Positions 25,207 through 33,242 of a DNA stretch of 47,667 nt are shown here, in pieces; positions within the stretch are counted from its first letter, which is position 1; each line of letters starts with the position of its first letter. The stretch is taken from positions 1-47,667 of the forward strand of contig CAMKMX010000023.1 of assembly GCA_946414025.1 (NCBI GenBank), in the 5' to 3' direction. The notes under the pieces were generated by a model that saw only the letters and a program-made list of their open reading frames with translations, made no database searches and was not told the origin of the DNA. The DNA comes from an uncultured Fibrobacter sp. Lineage in GTDB: Bacteria > Fibrobacterota > Fibrobacteria > Fibrobacterales > Fibrobacteraceae. The position numbers and the translations under genes are program-made.

Positions 25207-25520
25207 CTCTTGAGACCAGCCTTACTAAACCCTAGATCCTAGCCCCTAGATCCTAACCACTAACGACCAACATCCACATCCAGCGGATCCTCGTGATTCT
25301 ATCGCTGCGCTCCAGAATGACAGCGAGGATGACACCTCTTGAGACCAGCCCTACTAAACCCTAGATCCTAGCCCCTAGATCCTAATCCCTAACGGCCTTC
25401 GTCCACATCCAGCGGATCCTCGTGATTCTATCGCTGCGCTCCAGAATGACAGCGAGGATGACACTTCTTGAGACCAGCCTTACTAAATCCTAGATCCTAG
25501 CCCCTAAATCCTAACCCCTC
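25207..25520 (+). repeat. 129-bp tandem repeat, about 2.4 copies
   Basis: Units start at 25207, 25336 and 25465 with an exact 129-bp period. Each has the linker CTCTTGAGACCAGCC, a CTANNNC heptad tract, and a GGATCCTCGTGATTCTATCG...GAGGATGACA module. The third unit stops after its heptads. Unit-to-unit identity is high, so the amplification is recent. The inverted single copy at 22109-22240 has the same parts. It occupies most of the gap between tRNA-Thr and the XPB gene. Confidence 0.88.
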
Positions 25521-25533
25521 CCCCCTATTTTTC

Positions 25534-25541
25534 TATATTTG
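25534..25541 (+). promoter_or_regulatory. TAnnTTTG -10 element of the XPB helicase gene
   Basis: TATATTTG ends 7 nt before the ATG at 25549, the same geometry as gmk. Confidence 0.6.
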
Positions 25542-25548
25542 CCGCCCT

Positions 25549-27321
25549 ATGAATCCGAATGGCGCCATCATTGTACAGAGCAACCTCGAAATCATGGTCG
25601 AGGTGGACAATCCCAACTACGAACCTGCACGGGATGCGATCGCTCCCTTCACCGAACTGGTCAAGAGCCCCGAGCACCTGCACACCTACAAGATTTCCCA
25701 CCTGAGCCTCTGGAACGCGGCTTCCACGGGCCTCCGCGCAACCGAAGTGCTGGAACGGCTGGAAAGCCAGAGCCGCTACCCCATTCCCCAGACAGTGATT
25801 ACCGAGGTGGAAGACTACATGGCCCGGTACGGGCTGCTGCGGCTCCGCAAAGAGGTTGACCGCCTGCTGCTGGAATCCGACGACACCTACATGTTCACCG
25901 AGATTTGCCACCTGAAAGAAGTGGAACCGTTTATCCTGAAGTTCCTGGACGATTCCCACGCCGAAGTGGACCCGGAACGCCGCGGCCACCTGAAGATGGC
26001 ACTTACCAACGCCGGATTCCCGGTGGAAGACCTGGCAGGATATGTTCAGGGCGACCCGCTCCCCATCAAGCTCCGGGAAACCACCCTAGAAGGCAAGGAG
26101 TTCAAGCTCCGCGACTACCAGAAGGAAGCCGCCCAGGTGTTCTACGCCAGCGGTTCGGAAAAGGGCGGTTCCGGCGTCATCGTGCTGCCCTGCGGTTCGG
26201 GCAAGACGGTCATCGGCCTTGCCACCATGGCCCTTGTGCAGACCAAGACCCTTATCCTTACCCCCAACATTTCCGCCTCCCGCCAGTGGATCCGCGAAAT
26301 CTGTGACAAGACGGACCTGACCCTGGACCAGGTGAAGGAATACTCCGGCGAAGTGAAGGAAATCGGCCCCGTGACCGTGGCCACCTACCAGATTCTCACC
26401 CAGCGCAAGAAGGTGAAAGACCCGAACAAGCAGGGCGAACCCGAACCGGATGACCTGACCGACGAAGAAGTCAAGAAGGAACTCTCGAACTTCCCACTGT
26501 TCAGCCAGGAAAAATGGGGCCTCATGATTTATGACGAGGTGCACCTGTTGCCGGCCCCGGTGTTCCGCCTAAGTACCGAGATGCAGGCCACCCGCCGTCT
26601 GGGGCTTACCGCCACGCTGGTCCGCGAAGACCACAAGGAGACGGAAGTGTTCAGCCTTATCGGACCCAAGAAATACGACATCCCCTGGCGTGTGCTGGAA
26701 GCCCAGGGCTGGATTGCCACTGCCGACTGTAACGAGATCCGCATCCCTATGGAAGCGGAACTCAAGATGAAATACGCCCTGGCGCCGGTCCGTGAAAAGA
26801 TTACTCTCGCAAGCACCAATCCCGAAAAGACGGATATCGTAAAGCGCCTCCTCGCCCACTTTGACAAGCCCGACGACCGGGTGCTTATCATCGGGCAGTA
26901 CATCGACCAGCTGGAAAAGCTGGCCCAGGAGCTGGAAATCCCGCTGATTACCGGCAAGACCCCCAACAAGGAACGCGAACGGCTCTACGCCGCCTTCCGC
27001 AAGGGCGAGCAAAAAAACCTGATGGTCTCCAAGGTAGGCAACTTCGCCATCGACCTTCCCGACGCCAACATCCTGATACAGATTTCCGGGACCTTCGGCA
27101 GCCGGCAAGAAGAAGCCCAGCGACTGGGCCGCATCTTGCGCCCCAAGAGCGACGGCGGCACCGCCCACTTCTACAGTATCGTGACCCAAGATTCCAAGGA
27201 GCAGGAGTTCTCCATGAACCGCCAGCTGTTCCTTACCGAACAGGGCTACGCCTACAAAATTATCAAGCGGGGCGACTGGGATATTTTGAGCCGCACGCCC
27301 GAAGAACTGGCCACGCGGTAA
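25549..27321 (+). CDS. XPB/Rad25-type DNA repair helicase (SF2)
   Basis: A 590-residue protein. The N-terminal domain (1-170) matches the helicase-associated region of bacterial XPB. Helicase motifs: Walker A LPCGSGKT (213-220), DEVH (329-332), LGLTAT (351-356), the XPB RED element (VRED, 358-361) and motif VI QRLGRILRP near 525. In archaea and eukaryotes XPB unwinds DNA in nucleotide excision repair; bacterial homologues are known in several phyla. No Bax1-type nuclease lies beside it. The gene stands alone behind a TATATTTG promoter element. Confidence 0.92.
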   Translation: MNPNGAIIVQSNLEIMVEVDNPNYEPARDAIAPFTELVKSPEHLHTYKISHLSLWNAASTGLRATEVLERLESQSRYPIPQTVITEVEDYMARYGLLRLRKEVDRLLLESDDTYMFTEICHLKEVEPFILKFLDDSHAEVDPERRGHLKMALTNAGFPVEDLAGYVQGDPLPIKLRETTLEGKEFKLRDYQKEAAQVFYASGSEKGGSGVIVLPCGSGKTVIGLATMALVQTKTLILTPNISASRQWIREICDKTDLTLDQVKEYSGEVKEIGPVTVATYQILTQRKKVKDPNKQGEPEPDDLTDEEVKKELSNFPLFSQEKWGLMIYDEVHLLPAPVFRLSTEMQATRRLGLTATLVREDHKETEVFSLIGPKKYDIPWRVLEAQGWIATADCNEIRIPMEAELKMKYALAPVREKITLASTNPEKTDIVKRLLAHFDKPDDRVLIIGQYIDQLEKLAQELEIPLITGKTPNKERERLYAAFRKGEQKNLMVSKVGNFAIDLPDANILIQISGTFGSRQEEAQRLGRILRPKSDGGTAHFYSIVTQDSKEQEFSMNRQLFLTEQGYAYKIIKRGDWDILSRTPEELATR

Positions 27322-27331
27322 CGGGGACGCG

Positions 27332-28798
27332 TTACTTCTTCAGCAAGAATCCCGAAACGGATTTTTCCCGAACAAAGGTCTTCTGGGCAATTTCCTGAAC
27401 GTCGGCGGCGGTAACCTTCGAAAGTTCGTCGGCCCAGTTCAAGAAGATATTGTAGTCCCCGTACATTTCGTACCAGGCGAGCATTGTGGCCACGTTCTCC
27501 ATGTCCGTCAGGCTACGGACCAGGGCCGCATAGGAATGGTTCTTGACCTTTTCAAAATCGCGGGCACTCAGAGGCTCGGTCTTCAGTTTTTCCAGTTCTT
27601 CCCAGACAATCTGCTCCACCTTGGCTTCGTCTGCATCGGGGCGCAGGTTCACATGAACCCCGAATTCGGAGACGTACTTGTTGGGGCTGTTGCTGGAGCG
27701 GATACCGACGGCCAGCTTTTCCTGCTCCACCAGGCGCCTGTAGAGCCTGCCGGAACGACCGTTCAGTACACCTTCGATAATGTCGAGAGCGTAAAGGCTC
27801 TTGTCGCCCACTTCTGCCGTCTTGAAAACCAGGTCGTACATGTTGGGAGCGTCGGGGCGCTTGACCACCAAACGCTTTTCTCCGGCCTGTTCCGGATCAC
27901 GGATGGTGAGAGGCGGGAACGCCTCCCCTGCAGGGATATTCGAGAAATACTTTTTCACCATTTCCATGGTAGCCGTCGTGTCCAAATCCCCCGCCAGCAC
28001 GAGGATGGCGTTACGGGGCTTGTAGTACTTGCGGTAGTGTTCCGCCGCCATTTCCCGAGTCAGGTTGTCTATATCGCTGGGCCAGCCGATGGTGGGCACG
28101 CGGTAAGGAAACGCCTCGTAAATCATGGAGTTCAAAGTCTCGATGTAACGGCCCGCAGGCTTGTCGTCGTAACGCATGCGACGTTCTTCGCGGACCACGG
28201 AACGCTCCGAATAGAACTCCCGCAGCACGGCGTTCTGCATACGGTCCGCTTCCAGCCACATGAACAGTTCGATCTTATCCTTGGGAAGCGTCACGATATA
28301 GGCCGTCATCAGGTCAGAGGTGAATGCGTTGAGGCCTGTGCCACCTGCCGCCTGGTAGGCGCTCCACAGTTCATCTTTCACGAAAATCTTGCGGTGTTCG
28401 TTCACCACGGAATCGTGTTCCGCAGTAAGCCGATTGACCGTAGCGGTATCCCCGGCCAGTTTCGCCGGGCGAATCAAGGCCTGCAGAGAATCCTGTACCG
28501 CCATGAACCGGGCGTCGGCAACGCTGTCGGTAATGCCCACCTTGTTCGTGCCCTTGAAAAGCTCGTGCTCCAACATGTGGGCAAGTCCGGACTTGCCCGG
28601 AACTTCGTGGACGGACCCCGTCACATAGAAAAGCCGGCAGCTCACCGTAGGAGCTTGGGAGTTCGGGTGCAACAGGACCGTAAGGCCGTTGTCCAGCACT
28701 TCCTTGTGGACCGGCATGTTCACTGCGGCATGAGCGGTCCCTGCCACAAAGGCCAAGGCGCATGCCCCACGCAAAAAATTCTTGAAACAATTTTTCAT
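27332..28798 (-). CDS. M16-family zinc metallopeptidase (secreted)
   Basis: 488 residues from ATG 28798, which opens a signal peptide (KNCFKNFLRGACALAFVAGTAHA). A longer in-frame start would bury it. The inverted zinc motif HxxEH is intact at 74-78 (HMLEHELFKGT). The second domain (~260 on) carries the M16 repeat without a second zinc site, which is usual for the single-chain peptidase subunits. It likely degrades peptides in the periplasm. Convergent with the XPB gene, 10 nt apart, with no obvious terminator between them. Confidence 0.9.
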   Translation of the reverse strand: MKNCFKNFLRGACALAFVAGTAHAAVNMPVHKEVLDNGLTVLLHPNSQAPTVSCRLFYVTGSVHEVPGKSGLAHMLEHELFKGTNKVGITDSVADARFMAVQDSLQALIRPAKLAGDTATVNRLTAEHDSVVNEHRKIFVKDELWSAYQAAGGTGLNAFTSDLMTAYIVTLPKDKIELFMWLEADRMQNAVLREFYSERSVVREERRMRYDDKPAGRYIETLNSMIYEAFPYRVPTIGWPSDIDNLTREMAAEHYRKYYKPRNAILVLAGDLDTTATMEMVKKYFSNIPAGEAFPPLTIRDPEQAGEKRLVVKRPDAPNMYDLVFKTAEVGDKSLYALDIIEGVLNGRSGRLYRRLVEQEKLAVGIRSSNSPNKYVSEFGVHVNLRPDADEAKVEQIVWEELEKLKTEPLSARDFEKVKNHSYAALVRSLTDMENVATMLAWYEMYGDYNIFLNWADELSKVTAADVQEIAQKTFVREKSVSGFLLKK

Positions 28799-28878
28799 GG
28801 GATGAATTATAGAATTTTTAGAGGAACTGCTAAACCTTGCCGAGGGGGTGCTGGAAGACCACGCAGTGGGCTGCAAGC

Positions 28879-28943
28879 AGGGGGAGGCTTCCCCCGCCAC
28901 CTAATACAAAAAGAAAGCACCCCGCTCCGTTAAGAGCAGGGCG
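28879..28943. other. Palindrome and second minus-strand hairpin upstream of the M16 gene
   Basis: A GGGGGAGGCTTCCCCC palindrome (28879-28895) is followed by an A-rich stretch and the hairpin GCACCCCGCTC...GAGCAGGGCGC (28918-28943). The second resembles a diverged copy of the rplT terminator and abuts the duplicated rplT end. Confidence 0.5.
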
Positions 28944-29024
28944 CAATTTCTCGCGTTTGTTCAGCTATTAGGCAGCCTTCACGGTTTCCACGACCTTGGC
29001 GAATGCTTCAGGATCGGCGACGGC
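28944..29024 (-). pseudogene. Duplicated 3' end of rplT
   Basis: 81 bp identical to 29186-29266 except one base, at a constant offset of 242 nt. It encodes the last ~18 codons of L20 plus stop ([18 protein letters not shown]) and the flank beyond. In-frame stops lie directly upstream and no start exists, so it is not expressed as a protein. The 161 bp between the copies contain a perfect hairpin GCGGCTTGT-CAAT-ACAAGCCGC at 29093-29114 and the rplT terminator. Confidence 0.88.
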
Positions 29025-29151
29025 AGTATGATGACCGCATGCTCATTACATTGGGCATCAAGACCTCCGGTTATTCGCATGCTCTCGCCTTCGCGGCTTG
29101 TCAATACAAGCCGCTCATGCTCACCATGGCCTTGCCGACCGTTGCGCATTC

Positions 29152-29186
29152 AAAAAAAGTCCCCCGCCGTTTTACCGGCAGGGGAC
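29152..29186 (-). terminator. Terminator of infC-rpmI-rplT
   Basis: On the minus strand the stem GTCCCC-x-GCCG / CGGC-x-GGGGAC (one mismatch, 6-nt loop) is followed by seven T. It lies 24 nt after the rplT stop. Confidence 0.85.
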
Positions 29187-29209
29187 AATTTCTCGCGTTT
29201 GTTCAGCTA

Positions 29210-29560
29210 TTAGGCAGCCTTCACGGTTTCCACGACCTTGGCGAATGCTTCGGGATCGGCGACGGCCATGTCAGCAAGAACCTTGCGGTTCAGCTGGATG
29301 CCCGACTTGGAAAGCTTGAAGATGAACTGGCTGTAGCTGATGCCGTGTTCGCGGACAGCAGCGTTCAAGCGGGTGATCCACAGAGTGCGGAAATCGCCCT
29401 TCTTGTCGCGGCGGTGAGCGTAGGCATACTGACCGGCGTGGGCTACGGCGTCAATGGCAAGGCGGAGGTTGCTCTTGCGACGGCCATAGAAACCCTTAGC
29501 GGCCTTGAGGATTTTTTTGCGGCGTTCGCGGGAAGGAACTCTGGTTTTAGCGCGTGGCAT
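29210..29560 (-). CDS. rplT: 50S ribosomal protein L20
   Basis: A 116-residue, basic protein of standard length, starting [19 protein letters not shown]. It binds 23S rRNA early in large-subunit assembly and, in other bacteria, represses its own operon. The middle [18 protein letters not shown] and the C-terminal [11 protein letters not shown] are typical. Last gene of the infC-rpmI-rplT operon, 11 nt after rpmI. Its 3' end is duplicated downstream. Confidence 0.97.
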   Translation of the reverse strand: MPRAKTRVPSRERRKKILKAAKGFYGRRKSNLRLAIDAVAHAGQYAYAHRRDKKGDFRTLWITRLNAAVREHGISYSQFIFKLSKSGIQLNRKVLADMAVADPEAFAKVVETVKAA

Positions 29561-29571
29561 TCTTACACTCC

Positions 29572-29769
29572 TTATGCAACGACAAGCAGACGCTTGACAT
29601 GGTAAACATCGACTTTCTTAACGAGAGCGCCCTTACGCAGGTTACGCTTACGCTTGGTGGTCATCTTGGCAAGAATGTGGCGCATACCAGCACGCTTGAA
29701 CTTGACGTGGCCGGAGCCAGTCACGCGGAAGCGCTTTTTTGCACCGCTGTGTGTTTTCATTTTAGGCAT
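29572..29769 (-). CDS. rpmI: 50S ribosomal protein L35
   Basis: A 65-residue protein starting [14 protein letters not shown], the conserved L35 N-terminus, and very rich in Lys/Arg. It lies between infC (15 nt upstream) and rplT (11 nt downstream) in the widely conserved order. Confidence 0.97.
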   Translation of the reverse strand: MPKMKTHSGAKKRFRVTGSGHVKFKRAGMRHILAKMTTKRKRNLRKGALVKKVDVYHVKRLLVVA

Positions 29770-29784
29770 TTTTACCTCTTGGGT

Positions 29785-30408
29785 TTAAGTTGAAGCCTCA
29801 CCTGCTGCCTTTGGCTCGGTTACGGGCTTTGGTGCCTGGTCCTGCTTTTTGGCAGAGCCTGCACCGCGTTTTGGACCATAGATAGAAAGCATGGTGTTGC
29901 CTTCCACCCGTGAATCCATTTCCAAATCGCCAAACTGGAGCAACTCTTCTTTAGCGCGCTCCATCAGGCGCTTGCCGTAGTCCATGTGCGCCATCTCGCG
30001 CCCACGGAACTGCATAATAAGCTTGACCTTCATACCGTCCTGCAAGAACTCGGCCGCCTGCTTGATCCTGTACTGGTAGTCGTTCTCGGCAGTCTTCGGG
30101 TGCATCTTGATTTCTTTCAGCTTCACCACGTGCTGCTTCGCCTTGGCGGCCTTGGCCTTCTTGATTTGCTCGAACTTGAACTTGCCGTAGTTGATGATAC
30201 GGCATACCGGCGGCTTGGCGTTGGGAGACACCTCCACCAGGTCCAGTCCGGCGTCCTTTGCCATCTGCAGCGCCTTGCTCGTCTCGATGATGACGGCCTC
30301 GCCGTCCTCCTTCACCAGTCGAATGGGCGAAATGTGGATGTCCTCGTTGATACGAGTTCCGTCACTCTGACGGTTGGGCATGCGGCGGTCGCGCGGATTG
30401 GGATACAA
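29785..30408 (-). CDS. infC: Translation initiation factor IF-3, probable TTG start
   Basis: 207 residues. The N-domain has INEDIHISPIRLV and PVCRIINYGKFKFEQ; the C-domain has VKLKEIKMHPKT...DYQYRIKQAAEFL. A Lys/Pro/Ala tail (~185-207) extends past the usual end. IF-3 dissociates 70S ribosomes and checks start-codon pairing. The TTG at 30408 is preferred because CGAGGAG (30414-30420) lies 5 nt ahead. The in-frame ATG at 30381 has no such site. infC uses rare start codons in other bacteria for autoregulation, so TTG may matter. First gene of the operon. Confidence 0.92.
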   Translation of the reverse strand: MYPNPRDRRMPNRQSDGTRINEDIHISPIRLVKEDGEAVIIETSKALQMAKDAGLDLVEVSPNAKPPVCRIINYGKFKFEQIKKAKAAKAKQHVVKLKEIKMHPKTAENDYQYRIKQAAEFLQDGMKVKLIMQFRGREMAHMDYGKRLMERAKEELLQFGDLEMDSRVEGNTMLSIYGPKRGAGSAKKQDQAPKPVTEPKAAGEAST

Positions 30409-30439
30409 GTAAGCTCCTCGGTATAAGGTTAATGTGGGG

Positions 30440-30471
30440 CAAAATTTAGTAAGATTCAGAAAAATTTCCAA
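30440..30471 (-). promoter_or_regulatory. Promoter of infC-rpmI-rplT
   Basis: Minus strand: -35 TTGGAA (30471-30466), 17-nt spacer, then TAAATTTTG (30448-30440), a TAnnTTTG form with one extra base. It leaves a leader of about 25 nt that contains the Shine-Dalgarno sequence of the TTG start. Confidence 0.6.
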
Positions 30472-30512
30472 CAAGTTTTGGGCCAACCCCTTTAAAAAAC
30501 GCCCGATTTTTG

Positions 30513-30518
30513 TATAAT
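30513..30518 (+). promoter_or_regulatory. -10 element of tRNA-Gly
   Basis: TATAAT followed by TG, 11 nt before the mature 5' end of the tRNA. No good -35 was seen. Confidence 0.5.
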
Positions 30519-30529
30519 TGTGCTTGCTC

Positions 30530-30601
30530 GCGGCGGTAGCTCAATGGTAGAGCCTTAGCCTTCCAAGCTAATGGTTGCCGGTTCGATCCCGGTCCGCCGC
30601 T
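30530..30601 (+). tRNA. tRNA-Gly (anticodon TCC)
   Basis: A 72-nt cloverleaf. The acceptor GCGGCGG/CCGCCGC is perfect and followed by discriminator T, as usual for Gly. The D arm is GCTC...GAGC; the anticodon stem TTAGC/GCTAA carries loop CTTCCAA (anticodon TCC); the T arm is GCCGG-TTCGATC-CCGGT. CCA is not encoded. Divergent from infC. Confidence 0.95.
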
Positions 30602-30606
30602 CTTGG

Positions 30607-30633
30607 ACCCCTCTTCGGAGGGGTTCTTTTTTT
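30607..30633 (+). terminator. Terminator of tRNA-Gly
   Basis: 7-bp stem ACCCCTC-TTCG-GAGGGGT with a stable TTCG loop, followed by a TTCTTTTTTT tail. Confidence 0.92.
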
Positions 30634-30946
30634 CCCCAAGGGGGGAAGCCTCCCCCAGGCTTCCATTGTCAGTCTCTGTGACAAAGGTCCCTGTGGCTCG
30701 ACAGGCTCGCCAACCGGAGTAAGGTCCCCGAGTTTGTCGAGGGGCCGAAGGGCCGCTACCCCACCACCTAAAGGTGGCCATGTACACTAAGGCCTTACCC
30801 AAAGGGCATAACTCCACTAAGTGCTAAAGCACTAAGAGTCGTATAAAAGGCCAAGTGTCCAAAGGTCTCCTAGGGGGACACCCCCTAACACCCCCGCAAG
30901 CTTCTGGAATCATTTGTTAAATTATACTGCAAAAAAGGAGAACCCC
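30634..30946. other. Gene-free stretch with short palindromes
   Basis: Holds a GGGGGAAGCCTCCCCC palindrome (30641-30656). A fragment around 30697-30760 resembles the extragenic repeats (CTCGACAGGCTCG, GTCGAGGGGCCGAAGG). Several small hairpins follow (e.g. GTGCTAAAGCAC near 30820), then a TTGTTAAATTATACT promoter-like stretch just before the lipoprotein's AAGGAG site. No gene seen. Confidence 0.45.
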
Positions 30947-31624
30947 ATGAATTCATTTTGCAAAATCGCTCTTGTTGCGTTTTCCATAGTTCTTTTCGGT
31001 TGTGCACCCCGTGTTCCCAATTTTTTTGTGGAACCCACATGGACAGAAAAACCCACAAACGTTTTCGTTGTTTACACCGAACCGGTAATAGAGAATCAAG
31101 ATGACCTGGAGGACGACCTAAAGGATTATGCGGAAAATTTTGACGAATGGTTCAACCCCGAACTAAAAAAATATTTGGACCTGTTTGCGAGGAATACGGT
31201 CCAATTCACATTAACAAAGGCCGACTCAAGTCAAATTGTTCCCGACACCGCTGAAATTCAGGACACAAGTATGATTGTCCCGGCATTTAAAGGTATGGAG
31301 GGCGACGGTGTCTATCTAGTTCTATCGAATATCGTTTTCTCACGGCGCGAAGACTCCTATATGCACCACGGTTTCCAAACCACCATGCCTAATACCAACC
31401 AAATCATGAATGGAGACAATATCAACAACTACTATACCGAAAATGCATTATGGGTTTCGTCAGATTACGCCTTTTATGATGCCAAAACAGGAGACAGGCT
31501 TGCTTTCGGCCGCCAGTCGCAAAGAAGCAGGTTCACCTACGCCATGACAACCGGGGATTGGGAGAAGTGCGTCAAGGGACTTGCCAAAAAAATCCTCTTG
31601 AGGACGCCGCTCCTTAACCGATAA
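30947..31624 (+). CDS. Lipoprotein of unknown function
   Basis: 225 residues from ATG 30947, preceded by AAGGAG at 30935-30940. The signal peptide ends VLFGCAPR, with lipidated Cys at about residue 18. The mature part has alternating acidic and aromatic stretches and no motif I recognise. The middle segment (~100-185) reads like a beta-rich domain (VYLVLSNIVFSRREDSYMHH). It ends 2 nt before the stop of the converging ATPase gene. Moderate A+T content compared with the neighbouring housekeeping genes. Confidence 0.7.
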   Translation: MNSFCKIALVAFSIVLFGCAPRVPNFFVEPTWTEKPTNVFVVYTEPVIENQDDLEDDLKDYAENFDEWFNPELKKYLDLFARNTVQFTLTKADSSQIVPDTAEIQDTSMIVPAFKGMEGDGVYLVLSNIVFSRREDSYMHHGFQTTMPNTNQIMNGDNINNYYTENALWVSSDYAFYDAKTGDRLAFGRQSQRSRFTYAMTTGDWEKCVKGLAKKILLRTPLLNR

Positions 31625-31626
31625 TT

Positions 31627-33033
31627 CTAGAACAGGTCGTCACCCTTGACTTCGGCCTGGGCGATGCCGCTATACATGTTGCGTTTTACCCCGTAGGTGG
31701 TGATAAAGACCAGGTGCAGGGCTTTCTTGGTCTTGGTCTCCGTCCTGAAAGTCTCCATCTTGTTTCGCAAGGCCAAGTCGTATTCTTTATCAATTGTAAA
31801 TTCAGACTGCGAAAACTTCATTTCGCACAGGTCGATAATCCTGTCGCGGCGTTCGATGACCAGGTCAATTTGCGCGCCGGGTTCCCCCTTGCTGGACCAC
31901 GACGATCTTTCGGTAAGGACACCCGCGATGCCAAGCTTGTCCTTGATTTTGTCGATATGGTCCTTGCAGACCTGTTCGAAGGAATACCCGCACCACGCCC
32001 GCTTCGCCGGATTGTCCAGCGTGTTTTGCCAATAGTTTTCGTCCTTGACGTTCTGGTCTTTCAAAAAACGGAAGTAAAAAAGCGTGTAGTAGTCGGCGAG
32101 CTGGTAAGTCGTCAGTTTCTTCTTGTTGCCGTAGTAGTTGTAGGGGCGAATGAATCCTGAATTGGAAAGATTTTCGAGAATCTTTGTAAGTGTCCCGTTT
32201 TCGGGCAACTTTGTCGCTTCAGAAATTTCTTTCTTGGTGAGCCCCTTGTTCTTTTGAGAGAGCGCTTCCACGACCTTGATGTGCGCATCCGCGTTTTTGA
32301 ACAACGTCGCATAAAGGTTGTTGAACTCGTTCCAAAGTTTTCCGTGCGGCTTGAAAAAAAGTTCGTCGATGTTCTGTGCCAGGGATAGTTCCTTTTGCAG
32401 GTGGCTCAAGTAGAACGGGATTCCTCCCATGACCATGTAAAGCTGGATGATGTCGTAACGGCTCCAAACGATACTCTTGTCTTTCAAGAATTCCTCGGTT
32501 TCTTCCAAAGTAAACGGTTCAAGAAAAATGCGGCCAGTAGCGCGGTTGTAAAGCCCGCCGACATTGTTTAAAATGTTGTCCGTAAGCCATGTGGTTGCCG
32601 AACCACATACAATCAGCAAAATGTTGTTGTCCCAGGCGGCGTAACCGTTCCAAAAGACTTCGAACGCTCTCAAGAAATCAGATTTCTGGGAATCCATCCA
32701 CGGCATTTCGTCAAAGAACACGACCAGCTTTTCGCCGGTATTCTTTTTTTCTAGCCCCGCCTGCAAAAGTGAAAACGCATCGAGCCAAGTCTTGGGGACT
32801 CGCGACTCTCCAAAGTATTTTTGCAGGGCGAGGCCGAAGTTGGCAAGCTGCATCTCCTTGCTGCCGTCACAAATGCCCGTCACCTGAAAGTCGAAAGTAT
32901 TGTCGAAATATTCCCGAATCAGGTATGTCTTGCCCACGCGGCGGCGACCATAGACCACGACAAAATCGGAGCGTTTGGATTCGACGAACCGGTCAAGCCT
33001 GCGGATTTCCTTTTTCCTGCCGATAATGCGCAT
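31627..33033 (-). CDS. AAA-type ATPase with C-terminal DUF234-like nuclease domain
   Basis: A 468-residue protein. Walker A is GRRRVGKT (29-36) and Walker B VVFFDEMPWMD (D108-E109). A central winged-helix region (~270-310, KKEISEATKLPENGTLTKILENL) follows. The C-terminal ~130 residues contain GAQIDLVIERRD...LCEMKFS, a D...E-x-K arrangement like the PD-(D/E)XK-type DUF234 domain of archaeal-type ATPases. Such proteins are widespread in anaerobes, often near mobile or defence loci, and their role is unsettled. Its start codon lies inside the first (imperfect) half-site of the 26-bp array. Confidence 0.83.
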   Translation of the reverse strand: MRIIGRKKEIRRLDRFVESKRSDFVVVYGRRRVGKTYLIREYFDNTFDFQVTGICDGSKEMQLANFGLALQKYFGESRVPKTWLDAFSLLQAGLEKKNTGEKLVVFFDEMPWMDSQKSDFLRAFEVFWNGYAAWDNNILLIVCGSATTWLTDNILNNVGGLYNRATGRIFLEPFTLEETEEFLKDKSIVWSRYDIIQLYMVMGGIPFYLSHLQKELSLAQNIDELFFKPHGKLWNEFNNLYATLFKNADAHIKVVEALSQKNKGLTKKEISEATKLPENGTLTKILENLSNSGFIRPYNYYGNKKKLTTYQLADYYTLFYFRFLKDQNVKDENYWQNTLDNPAKRAWCGYSFEQVCKDHIDKIKDKLGIAGVLTERSSWSSKGEPGAQIDLVIERRDRIIDLCEMKFSQSEFTIDKEYDLALRNKMETFRTETKTKKALHLVFITTYGVKRNMYSGIAQAEVKGDDLF

Positions 33034-33170
33034 TTACACCCCTGCTTTACGATTTCTTGTCTAAATATATAAAATTATTTGACTTTTAGACCAAATTTAC
33101 AATATTTTTAGTCTAAATCTTTAATTTTATCAAAGATTTAGACAATAAATAAGTCTATTCCATATCTAAA
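33033..33170. promoter_or_regulatory. Array of GTCTAAA/TTTAGAC half-sites in 26-bp register
   Basis: TTTACAC (33033, one mismatch), GTCTAAA (33059), TTTAGAC (33085), GTCTAAA (33111), TTTAGAC (33137) and ATCTAAA (33164, one mismatch, one base late). Four exact heptamers alternate in orientation at exact 26-nt steps. The pair at 33111-33143 extends to a perfect 12-bp inverted repeat with a 9-nt loop. It sits between the divergent ATPase and TIGR02147 genes, so an operator array is the simplest reading. Confidence 0.7.
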
Positions 33171-33242
33171 ACTATAATTTTCAGCAAAAAAGATTATTTT
33201 CCGCCAAGTATATTCTATTTTTATAAAAATTTTTATTGAAAT

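Noticed and set aside
25207..25520. CRISPR array or satellite-encoded protein
   Set aside because: The 129-bp units include their 'spacers' in the repeated part and have no open frame maintained across units.
33033..33170. CRISPR-like array
   Set aside because: The repeats are only 7 nt and alternate in orientation, and there are no cas genes.
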